This document shows, piece after piece, positions 45,401 through 54,000 of a stretch of DNA of 64,000 nucleotides (position 1 is the stretch's first letter; each line of letters starts with the position of its first letter). The stretch lies in NCBI GenBank assembly GCA_965656545.1, contig CBFHKZ010000001.1, positions 310,001-374,000 on the forward strand, in the 5' to 3' direction. A model generated the notes under the pieces. The model saw only the letters and a list, made by a program, of their open reading frames with translations. It ran no database searches and was not told where the DNA came from. The stretch comes from UBA7446 sp965656545 (GTDB lineage Bacteria > Bacteroidota > Bacteroidia > Flavobacteriales > Flavobacteriaceae). The translations under genes and the position numbers were made by a program.

Positions 45401-45706
45401 TACTTCATCAAGGTCATTTGAACTTGAAAGTGTAGCATTTGCAGTAGCTCCATCGACAGTTACTTCGGCAGCATTATAACCTACATAGCTTATAACTAAA
45501 ACGTCTCCGTTTTTAGCAGCAATGGTATAATTACCATCAAAATCAGCAGTAGTTGCTGAGGAAGTTCCTTTAATAACAACAGTGGCTCCTGGAAGAGGCA
45601 TCCCTTCTTGGTCTGTAACAGATCCAGTAACAACTTGTTGTGCTAAAGCAACTTGAAACACTGCGATTAACGCAAGTGTTAAAATTTGAATAAATTTAGT
45701 TTTCAT
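42491..45706 (-). CDS. SusC/RagA-family TonB-linked outer membrane transporter
   Basis: A TonB-dependent transporter of 1071 residues. The start at 45706 (MKTKFIQIL) gives a signal peptide ending ALAQ. An N-terminal carboxypeptidase-D regulatory-like domain (VTGSVTDQEGMPLPGATVVI) is followed by a TonB-box-like DEVVVTGYG. The plug has RVRGRTGSINGNSAPLYVVDGIPFN and LKDAAATAIYGNRGANGVIL, the SusC/RagA signature. A long barrel ends ITTISAGLTINF with a terminal Phe. It precedes its susD partner by 10 nt. The imported substrate is unknown. No glycoside hydrolase is nearby, so this is not a standard polysaccharide-utilisation locus. Confidence 0.95.
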   Translation of the reverse strand: MKTKFIQILTLALIAVFQVALAQQVVTGSVTDQEGMPLPGATVVIKGTSSATTADFDGNYTIAAKNGDVLVISYVGYNAAEVTVDGATANATLSSSNDLDEVVVTGYGTFSKEKFTGSAVTLSGEALSKKNVSNITSALLGEAVGVTVVNTSGQPGSAATVRVRGRTGSINGNSAPLYVVDGIPFNGGINAINPNDIESTTILKDAAATAIYGNRGANGVILITTKRGSAEKTRFTVDIKSGTNMDYLPRYSVIESPERFTEIAWESLRNRGQGLVDAGFSQFAPASSYANARLFSTAGFDPGYNMWNAAGTDLIDPATGKFYEGISRKYTPENWRDYAFQDSQRNEANLSISGGGKNMTYFYSVGALEDVGYSINSNFKRFNTRLNLDFKPFDWLTWRADMSYTHTASNANGQSSDSGSVFWTTANMPRIYPLFQRDANGEKIKDVYGGYQYDYGEVYSRGFAGLTNSIADANYNGNFSHSNRIGTNQSFNATLNEDFNFESTFSFYLEEGDSTFRSDPFYGPSRGQGGYISKSTSEFRQWVIRNAIRFNKDINNGDTVIDAYVAYESESRESYGMNANKFNLVDPQGNELYNAVVNNTSTSSTSVLSREAFVGFMKVSLQDKYFLSADVRRDGTSIFAETKWGTFGSLSAAWIISNEDFFNTDTFDFLKIKTSYGVLGEALGQGGYPGYDSYSIQNVDGQPSIGFVAKGNPDLTWERGEQFNIGIEFESGIFEGSLETYVKNRNDMFFTQNFGPSIGYRSIVVNDGGIRNYGTEFDITANIIDNDDLKLSINVLGAIEKNEITQMPMDPATGKRKVIDPSGAYALAKGHSSYEYYMREWAGVNPDTGYAQWYRNFDDKNANGAYDAGERIEDLHEYQLANPNATILEDKVETYTSATKRFTDKVALPDLSGAFTINAEYKDFDLTAIFTYGIGGYAYDSAYRDFMDNGPVANMQQLHSDIEKRWQNPGDVTDVPLLNSNWQTNQASTSTRFLVEADYLNFANLQIGYSIPSDLTKKISASSARIFLTGDNLMILTKRDGFNPTYSLSGGTGRYTYEPMTTISAGLTINF

Positions 45707-45861
45707 AATTAATTTAATTGTTAGCAACTCCAAATATGTTAATTAAATGTTAACTACACAAATTTTTTTGCTGTAATGTAACATAATTGTTATAAAAATA
45801 ATTTTTGTTCTCTGATTTTTAGATTAACAAAATTGAAGGCAGCATATTTTGAATTTCACAG

Positions 45862-47871
45862 TTAGTTGGCAATAAGTATCTGCCTAAAGATAGTTCCCGT
45901 TTCTGTTTCTATACCTAAAATATAGGTGCCCGTAGTCAATACGGAAATAGCAACAGTAGTACTGCTCAAAGAGAAATGGGTTCTTGTCTTACGCAATACT
46001 TCTTTTCCATTGAGGTTTAAAATCTTTACGTCTTTAAAGGGAATATTATTATTTAATGCACTGACCGTTAAGTTTTCCTTTGCCGGAATAGGGGCCACTA
46101 AAAAGTTGTTTACTGCTGAAAATTGATCTAACTCCCGTTCCGACTTTGAGAAAATACCGGGACCGGTAACAACTAAAGCACCTCTTTGTGTGGTGTTTTC
46201 AAATTCACCTGCCTGATTAATGCGCTGTAAACTGCCCTTATGCGATATCGTGATTTTATAGCGACCACCTAGCGGTTCTGACACCACTACCTTTTCTAAA
46301 TTGTCTCTGGTGTTATCTCCTAAAACAGCCACCGCCTGCTGCGCAGTTGTGGGTAGCGCCCATGGTAAATAGCTTTTATCTTCTTGTGTAATACGGAGAT
46401 CAAGATCGTTTATGAGTGTATTGGAAGCGTAAAAAGCCGCTGGTGGATCATACCAACTAAGTGTTGCCGTCAACAACTCCCCAACAGCTGTAGTTTGAAA
46501 ATATAGGGTTTCTGTTTCCCCCTGGTCTAATTCAAAGGTGTGAATGGTGAGTGTTTCCTTTTCGTCTTTCTCAATAAGTAGTGCTGCTTTTTCTAAATTA
46601 ACCGCGCCGTAGCCCGTTTTTACATCGGGTCCCGTGATGTCTTGACCAAACCAATCGGTAATATCATCTGCCGTGTGGCAAAGTAATGCCTTCATGGCTG
46701 CACCATCCATATAGGTGTCAAATGTACTTTTGTGTAGTTGCTGTAGCAAGGCCACACCACCTGCAACAGCCGGCGATGCAAAGGAAGTACCGCTACTTGC
46801 ACGGTAGCGATCTGTAGCTGTAGGTTCATCTTGCGCCCAAGCAGCTACGCCTAGGTTTTCTCCTGGGCCGCAAACTTCGGGTTTGATGCGAAAATCGTTT
46901 GTGGGCCCTGCACTGCTAAAATCTGTTGCCCCTTTATTTGTTCCCGTGTCGTTCATGGAAAAACTCCCAACGGTTAATACGTTTTTAGCCGTAGTGGAAC
47001 CCGTTAGTTGATCCAAACCTGTTACTTGTTGCTCGAGATATGATTCACGGCCATCGTTACCCGCAGCCAAGACGTGTAAATAAGTAGGGTAGACGTATGC
47101 AAATTCATCCAACAGGGCACTCCAGTCACTGTAATCGCCAATGTATTGATTTGGAATAGCCTCATTATTGTTATCCACTAATGGATACCCATAAGAGTGG
47201 TTAGACAAAATGAAGTCTGGATTTGCACGTAATTGTAATTGCTCAAAAATTTCAAACAGGTCATTATCCCAATCGTAGCTGTATATTTTAGCTACCCTTG
47301 GCGCTATGCCGGTTATGTCGTAGTTGTCTTTATGGAACAGTCCTTTGGCCACCATTATGGAGGTTACTGAAGTAGGGTGGCTACTCCAAATAGCTGCCGC
47401 GTCTGCGTCTGAAATTTCAATGCTTAGGCTTGGGCCAACATAGTCGGGACCCCCTGTGAACTCATCATGTGCGGCAAAAACATGACCGCCATCCCAAACG
47501 CCGATGTGAATACCCGCGCCAGTGAGGTTGTAGCCTGCGCGACCTCCCGTTCCCACGACATCCGCTTTGATGGCTTTGCGGTGTGAACGTCCGTGATAGG
47601 TTTCGTAATAAAGGGGTTTACCGCTAGGCGTGACCCTGTTGGGTCTGATAAAATTTCCGTCTTTGTCTTTCCGCAACCGTTTGTCTTTGACAGCTATCAA
47701 GCTGTCAATACGGCGGTTTTGCGCCGCCATGTGGTTTTGAATACGCTCCTTTAGTGCCTGCTTTTGTAGGGTCTTGTCATCTTGCGCTTTTGTTTTGTTG
47801 TTTACCTTCGTAGAAGTAACACAAGAAACCATCAGCAACAAACCGATCAGCAGCAAGATTTTCTTTTTCAT
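45862..47871 (-). CDS. T9SS-secreted S8 (subtilisin-like) serine protease
   Basis: A 669-residue subtilase. The triad is Asp127 in HIGVWDGGHV, His165 in IWSSHPTSVTS and Ser363 in SSGTSFASPAVAGG, with the oxyanion Asn in LAAGNDG. The N-terminus has a hydrophobic leader ending MVSC, which looks like a weak lipobox. A beta domain lies at ~430-560, and the C-terminal ~80 residues (FLVAPIPAKENLTVSALN to RQILIAN) form a type A T9SS sorting domain. It is likely a secreted or surface-attached endoprotease. It sits between the two SusCD units. Its start is 14 nt after the 47886-47908 hairpin, leaving little space for its own promoter. Confidence 0.92.
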   Translation of the reverse strand: MKKKILLLIGLLLMVSCVTSTKVNNKTKAQDDKTLQKQALKERIQNHMAAQNRRIDSLIAVKDKRLRKDKDGNFIRPNRVTPSGKPLYYETYHGRSHRKAIKADVVGTGGRAGYNLTGAGIHIGVWDGGHVFAAHDEFTGGPDYVGPSLSIEISDADAAAIWSSHPTSVTSIMVAKGLFHKDNYDITGIAPRVAKIYSYDWDNDLFEIFEQLQLRANPDFILSNHSYGYPLVDNNNEAIPNQYIGDYSDWSALLDEFAYVYPTYLHVLAAGNDGRESYLEQQVTGLDQLTGSTTAKNVLTVGSFSMNDTGTNKGATDFSSAGPTNDFRIKPEVCGPGENLGVAAWAQDEPTATDRYRASSGTSFASPAVAGGVALLQQLHKSTFDTYMDGAAMKALLCHTADDITDWFGQDITGPDVKTGYGAVNLEKAALLIEKDEKETLTIHTFELDQGETETLYFQTTAVGELLTATLSWYDPPAAFYASNTLINDLDLRITQEDKSYLPWALPTTAQQAVAVLGDNTRDNLEKVVVSEPLGGRYKITISHKGSLQRINQAGEFENTTQRGALVVTGPGIFSKSERELDQFSAVNNFLVAPIPAKENLTVSALNNNIPFKDVKILNLNGKEVLRKTRTHFSLSSTTVAISVLTTGTYILGIETETGTIFRQILIAN

Positions 47872-47885
47872 GTAGGCAAAATAAC

Positions 47886-47908
47886 AAAAACCCCGCCATA
47901 GTGGCGGG
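47886..47908 (-). terminator. Terminator hairpin after the toxin-antitoxin pair (copy A of a duplicated element)
   Basis: On the minus strand, CCCGCCACTATGGCGGGG is followed by TTTTT. It lies 21 nt after the antitoxin stop and 14 nt before the S8 protease start. The 23 nt from 47886 differ by one base from those at 48424-48446. Confidence 0.85.
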
Positions 47909-47929
47909 TGTTAAAGGTAAACACTGTTT

Positions 47930-48109
47930 TTAAACGATATTTAAACCTTTTTTTATTTCATCTATAGAAATGCGTTTACCATCATCTGTTCGTTTGTGAA
48001 GTTGAACAGATAAATCGTCTTGTAAATCTTCTATTTCTTTGACTGTGAGCTTAGGTAAGATACCTTTAAAGGCGTCTAATATGCTGTTTTTTGGGAGTTG
48101 TGTTTCCAT
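47930..48109 (-). CDS. Small putative antitoxin partner of the RelE-like toxin
   Basis: A 59-residue protein starting METQLPKNSI. The ATG at 48109 follows the toxin stop after 1 nt; a longer start at 48142 would overlap the toxin. It is mostly helical (LTVKEIEDLQDDLSVQLHKRT) and ends ISIDEIKKGLNIV, a type II antitoxin-like tail suitable for toxin binding. No helix-turn-helix or other DNA-binding domain is visible in the short sequence, so autoregulation is uncertain. The assignment rests mainly on position and the tail motif. Gene order is toxin first, the reverse of most type II pairs and like HigBA. Confidence 0.6.
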   Translation of the reverse strand: METQLPKNSILDAFKGILPKLTVKEIEDLQDDLSVQLHKRTDDGKRISIDEIKKGLNIV

Positions 48110-48110
48110 G

Positions 48111-48380
48111 TTAATATATGTTTTTTCTGTGATTAATATCAATTACCAAAATCGTCAGCTTACCTGTGTTTAACTCATAAATAACACGATAATTAGCAAC
48201 CCTTAATCTGTAAAACCCGATACTCCCTTTCAATGTTTTTACATTAGTAGCGGTTATTGGATTTCTTTTCAGAGCCTCCAACTTTTCGATGATAAGAATT
48301 TGATATTTTGTATCAATTCTTTTTAGGTTTTTTAACGCTCGAGTGGTAAATTCGATTTGGTATATGTTTACATCATCCAC
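48111..48380 (-). CDS. RelE/ParE-family type II toxin (GTG start)
   Basis: An 89-residue RelE/ParE-superfamily protein. The N-terminal strand-helix is YQIEFTTRALKNLKRIDTKY (this family's F-T-x-x-A-xx-xL pattern). Then come IEKLEALKRNPITATNVKTLKG, FYRLRVANYRVIYEL (the conserved R-xR-xxYRVIY motif) and ILVIDINHRKNIY with the terminal HRxxxY active-site motif. Family members cleave ribosome-bound mRNA or poison gyrase; HRKNIY favours a RelE-type RNase. The in-frame start is GTG at 48380, lying 4 nt after a TAACTTTG -7 box, so the message may be leaderless. Followed by the putative antitoxin. Confidence 0.88.
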   Translation of the reverse strand: MDDVNIYQIEFTTRALKNLKRIDTKYQILIIEKLEALKRNPITATNVKTLKGSIGFYRLRVANYRVIYELNTGKLTILVIDINHRKNIY

Positions 48381-48384
48381 ATCA

Positions 48385-48392
48385 CAAAGTTA
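48385..48392 (-). promoter_or_regulatory. -7 box of the toxin-antitoxin unit
   Basis: The minus strand reads TAACTTTG (TAnnTTTG) ending 4 nt before the GTG start. There is no clear -33 element. Confidence 0.45.
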
Positions 48393-48423
48393 AGCAATTA
48401 TGTGCTTATTCGTTTAAGGTATA

Positions 48424-48447
48424 AAAAACCCCGCCAAAGTGGCGGGG
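48424..48447 (-). terminator. Terminator of the second SusCD operon (copy B of a duplicated element)
   Basis: On the minus strand, CCCCGCCACTTTGGCGGGG is followed by TTTTTT. It lies 36 nt after the stop of the lipoprotein gene at 48484 and matches the hairpin at 47886-47908. Confidence 0.9.
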
Positions 48448-48483
48448 TTAGTATTGCATTAATCTTAACTTTATGATAGATGA

Positions 48484-49632
48484 TTATTTTATTTCACCTT
48501 CCCCAAATTCAATATCAATTGTAGTCGAGGTTTCATTATCAATCGTAACTTTTTCAACACTCCCGATCTTAATTAAACCGTATGTTGTTTTCTTGTCACG
48601 TGTAATTTTATAAACATACAAGTCATCTTTAGCAGGGTTATCTACAGAAGTTGTTTTTGTTCCAGCATCATAAACCCTTTTAATTGCAAGTAAATCTTTT
48701 TCTTTATAAAACTTTTCACTTGTATTAACATGATTTAATTCTGAAGATAAAGCACCAACTTTCACAAAATCAATAGCTGTCATTCCCTCTTTTTCAAAAC
48801 CTAAAGGTGTTTTAAAAACAATCTCTCCTTTGCCTTTTGGATCAGAGTCAAGGTAATGAGTCGTGGTACTAAGATTGAGTTTATTTTTAGTCATATCCGA
48901 ATAAACACTAGAAGATTTATACTCTCCAAATGTTTGACTATTTACAGGTAAAGTCAGCTCTAACGTGTCTTTAAGTGTTCCACTTGTTGCTACAAACCTA
49001 TAATAAAGGGTGTCTTTGATTTCTAGACCATAGCTATAAGTGGTGTTGTCAACATTTACAAAACGAATCTCATCACCCTTTACTTTTAGGGCAGCCCCAG
49101 TTGGGCTTGTTACAGCGTAAGTTCCTGCTTTATTCTTCTTCCACTCTAATATTACAGAGTTAACTTTGGCAGATTTTGTGTTTGTTTCAAAAGCAAGAGT
49201 ATCTGCAACAGAAGAATTATAGGTGAGGGCATTTAGCCCTTTCTTTATTTCAAGCACACCTAGAATAGAAACCTTAAATGTTTTCTTATAAGGTTTTCCA
49301 TTAGAAAGCGTCGCGTTAATAGTAAACTCTACACTCTCTTTTCCTTCTAATTTACCAAGCAATGAGGAATTAAAACTAGCTTTATTATCCGTTAATGAAG
49401 CATCAGCTTTATTCCCTCCAGACTCAACTTCTATTTTGGAAATAGAAACATCAGAATGGTTGATAATTTTGAGATCGATATTGTGGCCTACATCAAACTT
49501 AGATATCTTTGATGTGGTTAATAATATATTCACTCCTAAGTCAAATTTTTCTTGGAAAGGATCCTCTTCCTTTTCACATGAAAAAATGAAAGCAGTTAGG
49601 AATAAAAATGTAATAAATTTGATATATTTCAT
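48484..49632 (-). CDS. Lipoprotein of unknown family in the second SusCD operon
   Basis: A 382-residue lipoprotein: MKYIKFITFLFLTAFIFSC with the acylated Cys at residue 19. The mature part looks all-beta and probably contains two or three immunoglobulin-like segments: LKIINHSDVSISKIEVESGG at ~55-75, FTINATLSNGKPYKKTFKVS at ~103-122 and a C-terminal barrel-like region with TYGLIKIGSVEKVTI. The position after SusD matches that of SusE/SusF-like surface binding proteins in other SusCD loci, which suggests ligand binding. I cannot name a family. It is 15 nt downstream of the SusD gene and last in the operon. Confidence 0.75.
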   Translation of the reverse strand: MKYIKFITFLFLTAFIFSCEKEEDPFQEKFDLGVNILLTTSKISKFDVGHNIDLKIINHSDVSISKIEVESGGNKADASLTDNKASFNSSLLGKLEGKESVEFTINATLSNGKPYKKTFKVSILGVLEIKKGLNALTYNSSVADTLAFETNTKSAKVNSVILEWKKNKAGTYAVTSPTGAALKVKGDEIRFVNVDNTTYSYGLEIKDTLYYRFVATSGTLKDTLELTLPVNSQTFGEYKSSSVYSDMTKNKLNLSTTTHYLDSDPKGKGEIVFKTPLGFEKEGMTAIDFVKVGALSSELNHVNTSEKFYKEKDLLAIKRVYDAGTKTTSVDNPAKDDLYVYKITRDKKTTYGLIKIGSVEKVTIDNETSTTIDIEFGEGEIK

Positions 49633-49647
49633 AGTAAAAGTTTTGTG

Positions 49648-51060
49648 TTAATTTTTGTCCCAAAAAATAGGTGTCTGCTGTTTGTCTTTACCGCCATTAG
49701 CAGCTTTGACATTATCGCCATTAATCGTTTTTTCTGACTGTGGATACGTATATCTTTTTGGTACGAGTAATTCTAAAGTACCTGATTTTTGAAGGGTAGG
49801 AGCATCAAATAGTCTGTATACTGTCCATCCTTCAAATCCTCTGTTGTACATGGCAATCCAAAATTGCTTTGCAATTTTTTCTTTATCTGATCCAGTTGCT
49901 GTTGCAAAAGTAACATTGGCTTGTGCGAGGTATGCAGTCACGTCAGCAGCAGCAACTTTCCATTCATTCATACTTGCCTTAATTCCATTTTCATAATGCT
50001 CTGCGACAGTACCACCAACACTAAAGTTTCTTCTTGCAGCCTCAGCAAGAATAAAACTCATTTCTGCATAATCTATCAATACCCCTCTGAAATCTGGTGC
50101 ATATAGAGTTTGTGAAATATGAGAGTTGTCATTGAAGGGAGTTGAAGTTCCATAAGGACCTCCTTTATATACTCCACCAACTTTTGAAGTAGGATCAAAG
50201 AATTTATCAGCTCTCGGATCATTAAGTGCATTAATCACATCCACAAAAGTGTCGGCAGGAATAAAGTCTTGTCTTCCAGACTGTACCAAATCTTCCCAAA
50301 GTGGATTTGTATTTGGTGGAGCTCCCTCAAACTGAATATATGCGTTATCTGCATTAGATGATATTCCAGCAGCATAGTGCCCTTCAATCAAACTTTTAGC
50401 TTCAGCTGTATTTTGATCGAAAAGGCGTGAACCTAATTTAACCAACAGTGAATTGCCAAATTTAGTCCATGCAGTTTTAGATCCTGAAAAGATTAAATCG
50501 TCACTGGTATAACCAGTGCCAGTACCAGAAATACTAGTTACCGCAGCTTTAGCTCTTGTAATTAAATCCGTGTAAATTGTAACAGCACTATCATATTTGG
50601 GTGCAAGGACTGCGCCATCACCCTCTGCACGTAATGCTTCACTGTAAGGAACATCTCCAAAGGCATCTACAAGCATTTGCCATGCATAAATTGAAAGGAG
50701 TTCTATTTGAGCAATTTTAAAAGCATCTGTTGTTTGCACTTTAGCATTGTTTAAATCTCCCAAAACATCACGATAGAATTCAGAGAACATATAGTCTGGT
50801 ATTTCTCTGTTTTGCATTTCGTAGTTGGATTCGTCAGTGTATTGGGTTTGTGTCCAATACTGTGCATATAGTCTAAAGTTATTTACATTGACGTTTGTGG
50901 ATTCAATGAAGTCGGCCAAGCTGTTTGTTGCCGATACAAATAACTGATTATCTGTAACCTCAGCTGGCTTATTTGGATCTTTATTTAAATCCTCATATGC
51001 CTCTTCTGAAGCACAACTTGCAAGGGCAAGTGTAAAAATTAATAAGATATATTTTTTCAT
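49648..51060 (-). CDS. SusD/RagB-family nutrient-binding lipoprotein (SusD-like_2 type)
   Basis: A 470-residue surface lipoprotein with lipobox ALASCASEE. The pattern belongs to the SusD-like_2 group: LNKDPNKPAEVTDNQLFVSA near the start, YAQYWTQTQYTDESNY, LLSIYAWQMLVDAFGDVPYSEAL, GNSLLVKLGSRLFD, and the late AEMSFILAEAARR and FWIAMYNRGFEGWTVYRLF. It docks on the SusC encoded 18 nt upstream. It differs from the classical SusD at 40993, so the two pairs probably recognise different ligands. Its ligand is unknown. Confidence 0.92.
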   Translation of the reverse strand: MKKYILLIFTLALASCASEEAYEDLNKDPNKPAEVTDNQLFVSATNSLADFIESTNVNVNNFRLYAQYWTQTQYTDESNYEMQNREIPDYMFSEFYRDVLGDLNNAKVQTTDAFKIAQIELLSIYAWQMLVDAFGDVPYSEALRAEGDGAVLAPKYDSAVTIYTDLITRAKAAVTSISGTGTGYTSDDLIFSGSKTAWTKFGNSLLVKLGSRLFDQNTAEAKSLIEGHYAAGISSNADNAYIQFEGAPPNTNPLWEDLVQSGRQDFIPADTFVDVINALNDPRADKFFDPTSKVGGVYKGGPYGTSTPFNDNSHISQTLYAPDFRGVLIDYAEMSFILAEAARRNFSVGGTVAEHYENGIKASMNEWKVAAADVTAYLAQANVTFATATGSDKEKIAKQFWIAMYNRGFEGWTVYRLFDAPTLQKSGTLELLVPKRYTYPQSEKTINGDNVKAANGGKDKQQTPIFWDKN

Positions 51061-51078
51061 TTTAAATGGTTTAACTAG

Positions 51079-54000
51079 TTAAAAGGTGAACTTAAGATTT
51101 AACCCATAGGTTTTTACTGCTGGATATGCTCCCGATTGATAACCTTGACGGTTTCCAGCGCCAATTCCTGATTCAGGATCTGTATACGGAGAATTTTTGT
51201 GGATTATCCAAAGATTCCTTCCCACAAAAGCTATCGATGCACTTGTAAATGGAGAGTTGTCAATAATATTTGACGGTAAACTGTAGCCCAACTTTAGCTC
51301 TCGTAACTTTACAAAAGAAGCATCATGAACGTGTGCTTCATGAGGCGCTCCAATAGACGTCCAACCTTCTGGATTTGAGTAGTAGTCGTATTGACTCATA
51401 ATAACATTTTGTGTTCCCGCGACATTGGCTACACCATCTTTGATTACAGCATTACTTGGAAGCACTACCCCATCTAAAAGTTTTCCTCCGCCATTGGGTA
51501 TTTTTAACCTTATGTCGTTTCCAAGGTGATTTACGCCTACCGAACGATCATAAGCCCCTGTTCCGTAACCATACCACGTATCTAAGGAAAAGAAATCGCC
51601 ACCTTTTTGAATGTCAACCAAAAAACTTAAGTCAAAATTTTTGTAAGAAAACGAGTTACGAATACTTCCTGTCCAGTCAGGGTTAATGTCTCCAATTACA
51701 TTATCGGAATCAGAAGTTCTTAAATAATGTGCATATTGATATCCACCATCGGCTGATGTGTTTCTAACATTTAACACCTTATTGCCATTAGCATCTCTTA
51801 CGTGAGCATGCCCACGAATAACACCAAAGGGCTCTCCAACTTGCCCACCTACTTGTACGCCTCCTTGCGGTGACATTAGGTTAAGGTATTGGACAGCTTT
51901 TCCAGTTGCGTCGTTACCAAGACTCAAAATTTCAGACTCAAAAGTATTGTAATTGAACGTCATGTTCCATCTAAAATTTTCGTTCATTATGGGAGTCCCT
52001 TTCAGTAATATTTCAAGTCCTTTGTTTTGAATACTTCCTGCATTTGTGACAATTCCGCTAAATCCTGTAGCGGGAGAAACATCCAATGAAGTCAAAAGAT
52101 GGTCGGTCGTTTTGTTATACAAAGACAAATCAAATCCTAATCGACCACTAAAGAAATTTAGTTCAAGTCCTATCTCGTTTTCTGTAGTGGTTTCAGCTTT
52201 TAAATCTTTGTTAGGAAGCGTACTTGGGTTTGAAGCTGAAGCTGCGCCGCCCCTTGCTGCATTAATCGTATATGCTCTAAAGACATTATAGGGAGCAGTA
52301 TCGTTACCCACAACGGAGTGACTTCCTCTTAGTTTTGCAAACGTAAGATCTTCATTATTAATCAAATTCGAAAGAAGAATTGACCCAGACACGGAATAAT
52401 ACCCATAAGTATTATTATCTACAGGCAGTGCTGATGAGCGGTCTCTTCTATATACGCCTTCGATAAAATAGGTGTCTTTAAAACCAAAGTTTAATGAGGC
52501 ATACAAGCCATCTACCTTCTTCTGCGCATCATACTGATAAAGATCATTAGCTGTAATTGGATTTGCAGAGTTAGTTAGTGAAAAAATATCAGGAAAATTT
52601 AATCCACCATTTGTTTTAGCTCTTGATGTGTCCCAATTTTGAACTCTTAAATTAAACCCTGCAAGAGCATTGATATCAATATCATCACTTAAATCCTTGT
52701 TATAGCTCAAAACAAAGTCGTAGTTATATTCTGAACGAATTCTATTTTCAAGTTGATACCCTGGCTGGTCGTCAAATATATTTGCTCCTTTACTTCCTGT
52801 ACCAACAGCTATATTCGCCCGTTGTTCTCTTACTTCAGTAACATTATCAAAAGTTATACGCCCTAAAACATTTAAGTTTTCGTTAATGTCATAAGTAAGA
52901 CTTATGTTTCCAAAATGTCGATTTCTAGAGTCTGAAGTGTAATTGTTATGACGTGACCAGTAAGGATTGTCAAAATATAAAGGCTGATGATTTGGAGAAG
53001 CTGTTGCATCATTTGTATTGGTGCCAATCATGTTCCATGAATAGTTTTTACCCGTTTCTTCAAACACTCTTTTTTGTTCTAAGATATTAGCACCTATACC
53101 CCACCATTGTCTAAAACCTTGCATGGGGTTTAATCCATCGTATCCTGTGCCAAAGCGTCCGATAGTTTGCGTATTTACATAAGAAATTGAACCATCCACA
53201 TTTAAATCGCCAAAATCTCTTGTCGCTCTTAACGAAGCCGAATTTCTGTCAATAAATGAATTTGGTAAAATTCCTTGAGTGTCAACATTGGTGTAACTTA
53301 ATCTAAACGAGCCATTATCACTTGCACCTTCAAATGAAATTGAGCTTTGCTGCGTGACATCTGTTTCAAAAAAATCATTAGGTGTGTTATTTGGAGCTAC
53401 CAGTTTGGTTGTTTTCTGATATAAGTCTTTCCACTCTGGAACCATGTTATACCAGTGGTGAGCCTCTTGCCCAACTAGCTTTGGTCCATAAGAACCATCA
53501 TCCCCTGTGTAAACTGTTGAATTAGCTCCCCACTGACCATAATAGTTTCCAGTCCACTGTTCACCTGCGGCAATGTTTGATGGTCCTTTGTAAGCTCTTC
53601 TATACTGTCCATACCCATACCCATACTGATTTTGATATACTGGTAAGGTTGATTTATCAACGAAGCCAAAAGTTGTTTGCGAGTTTACGGAAATACCAAG
53701 TCCTTTTTTAACTTTCCCTTTTTTGGTAGTTATCAATATTACACCATTTGAGCCTCTAGATCCGTATAAGGCAGAAGCTGCAGCGCCTTTAAGTACAGAA
53801 ACTGAAGCGATATCTGAAGGGTTAATATCCATAGCAGCATTACCAAAATCTACACCACCTCTTCCAGTTTGTGCAGATAAACTATTTCCAGTTTCATTAT
53901 CTATAGGAGTTCCATCAACTACGAAAAGCGCTTGATTTGAACCTGACAACGAGGAATACCCCCTAATAACAACGTTGGCAGAGCCGCCCATTGTATTAAA

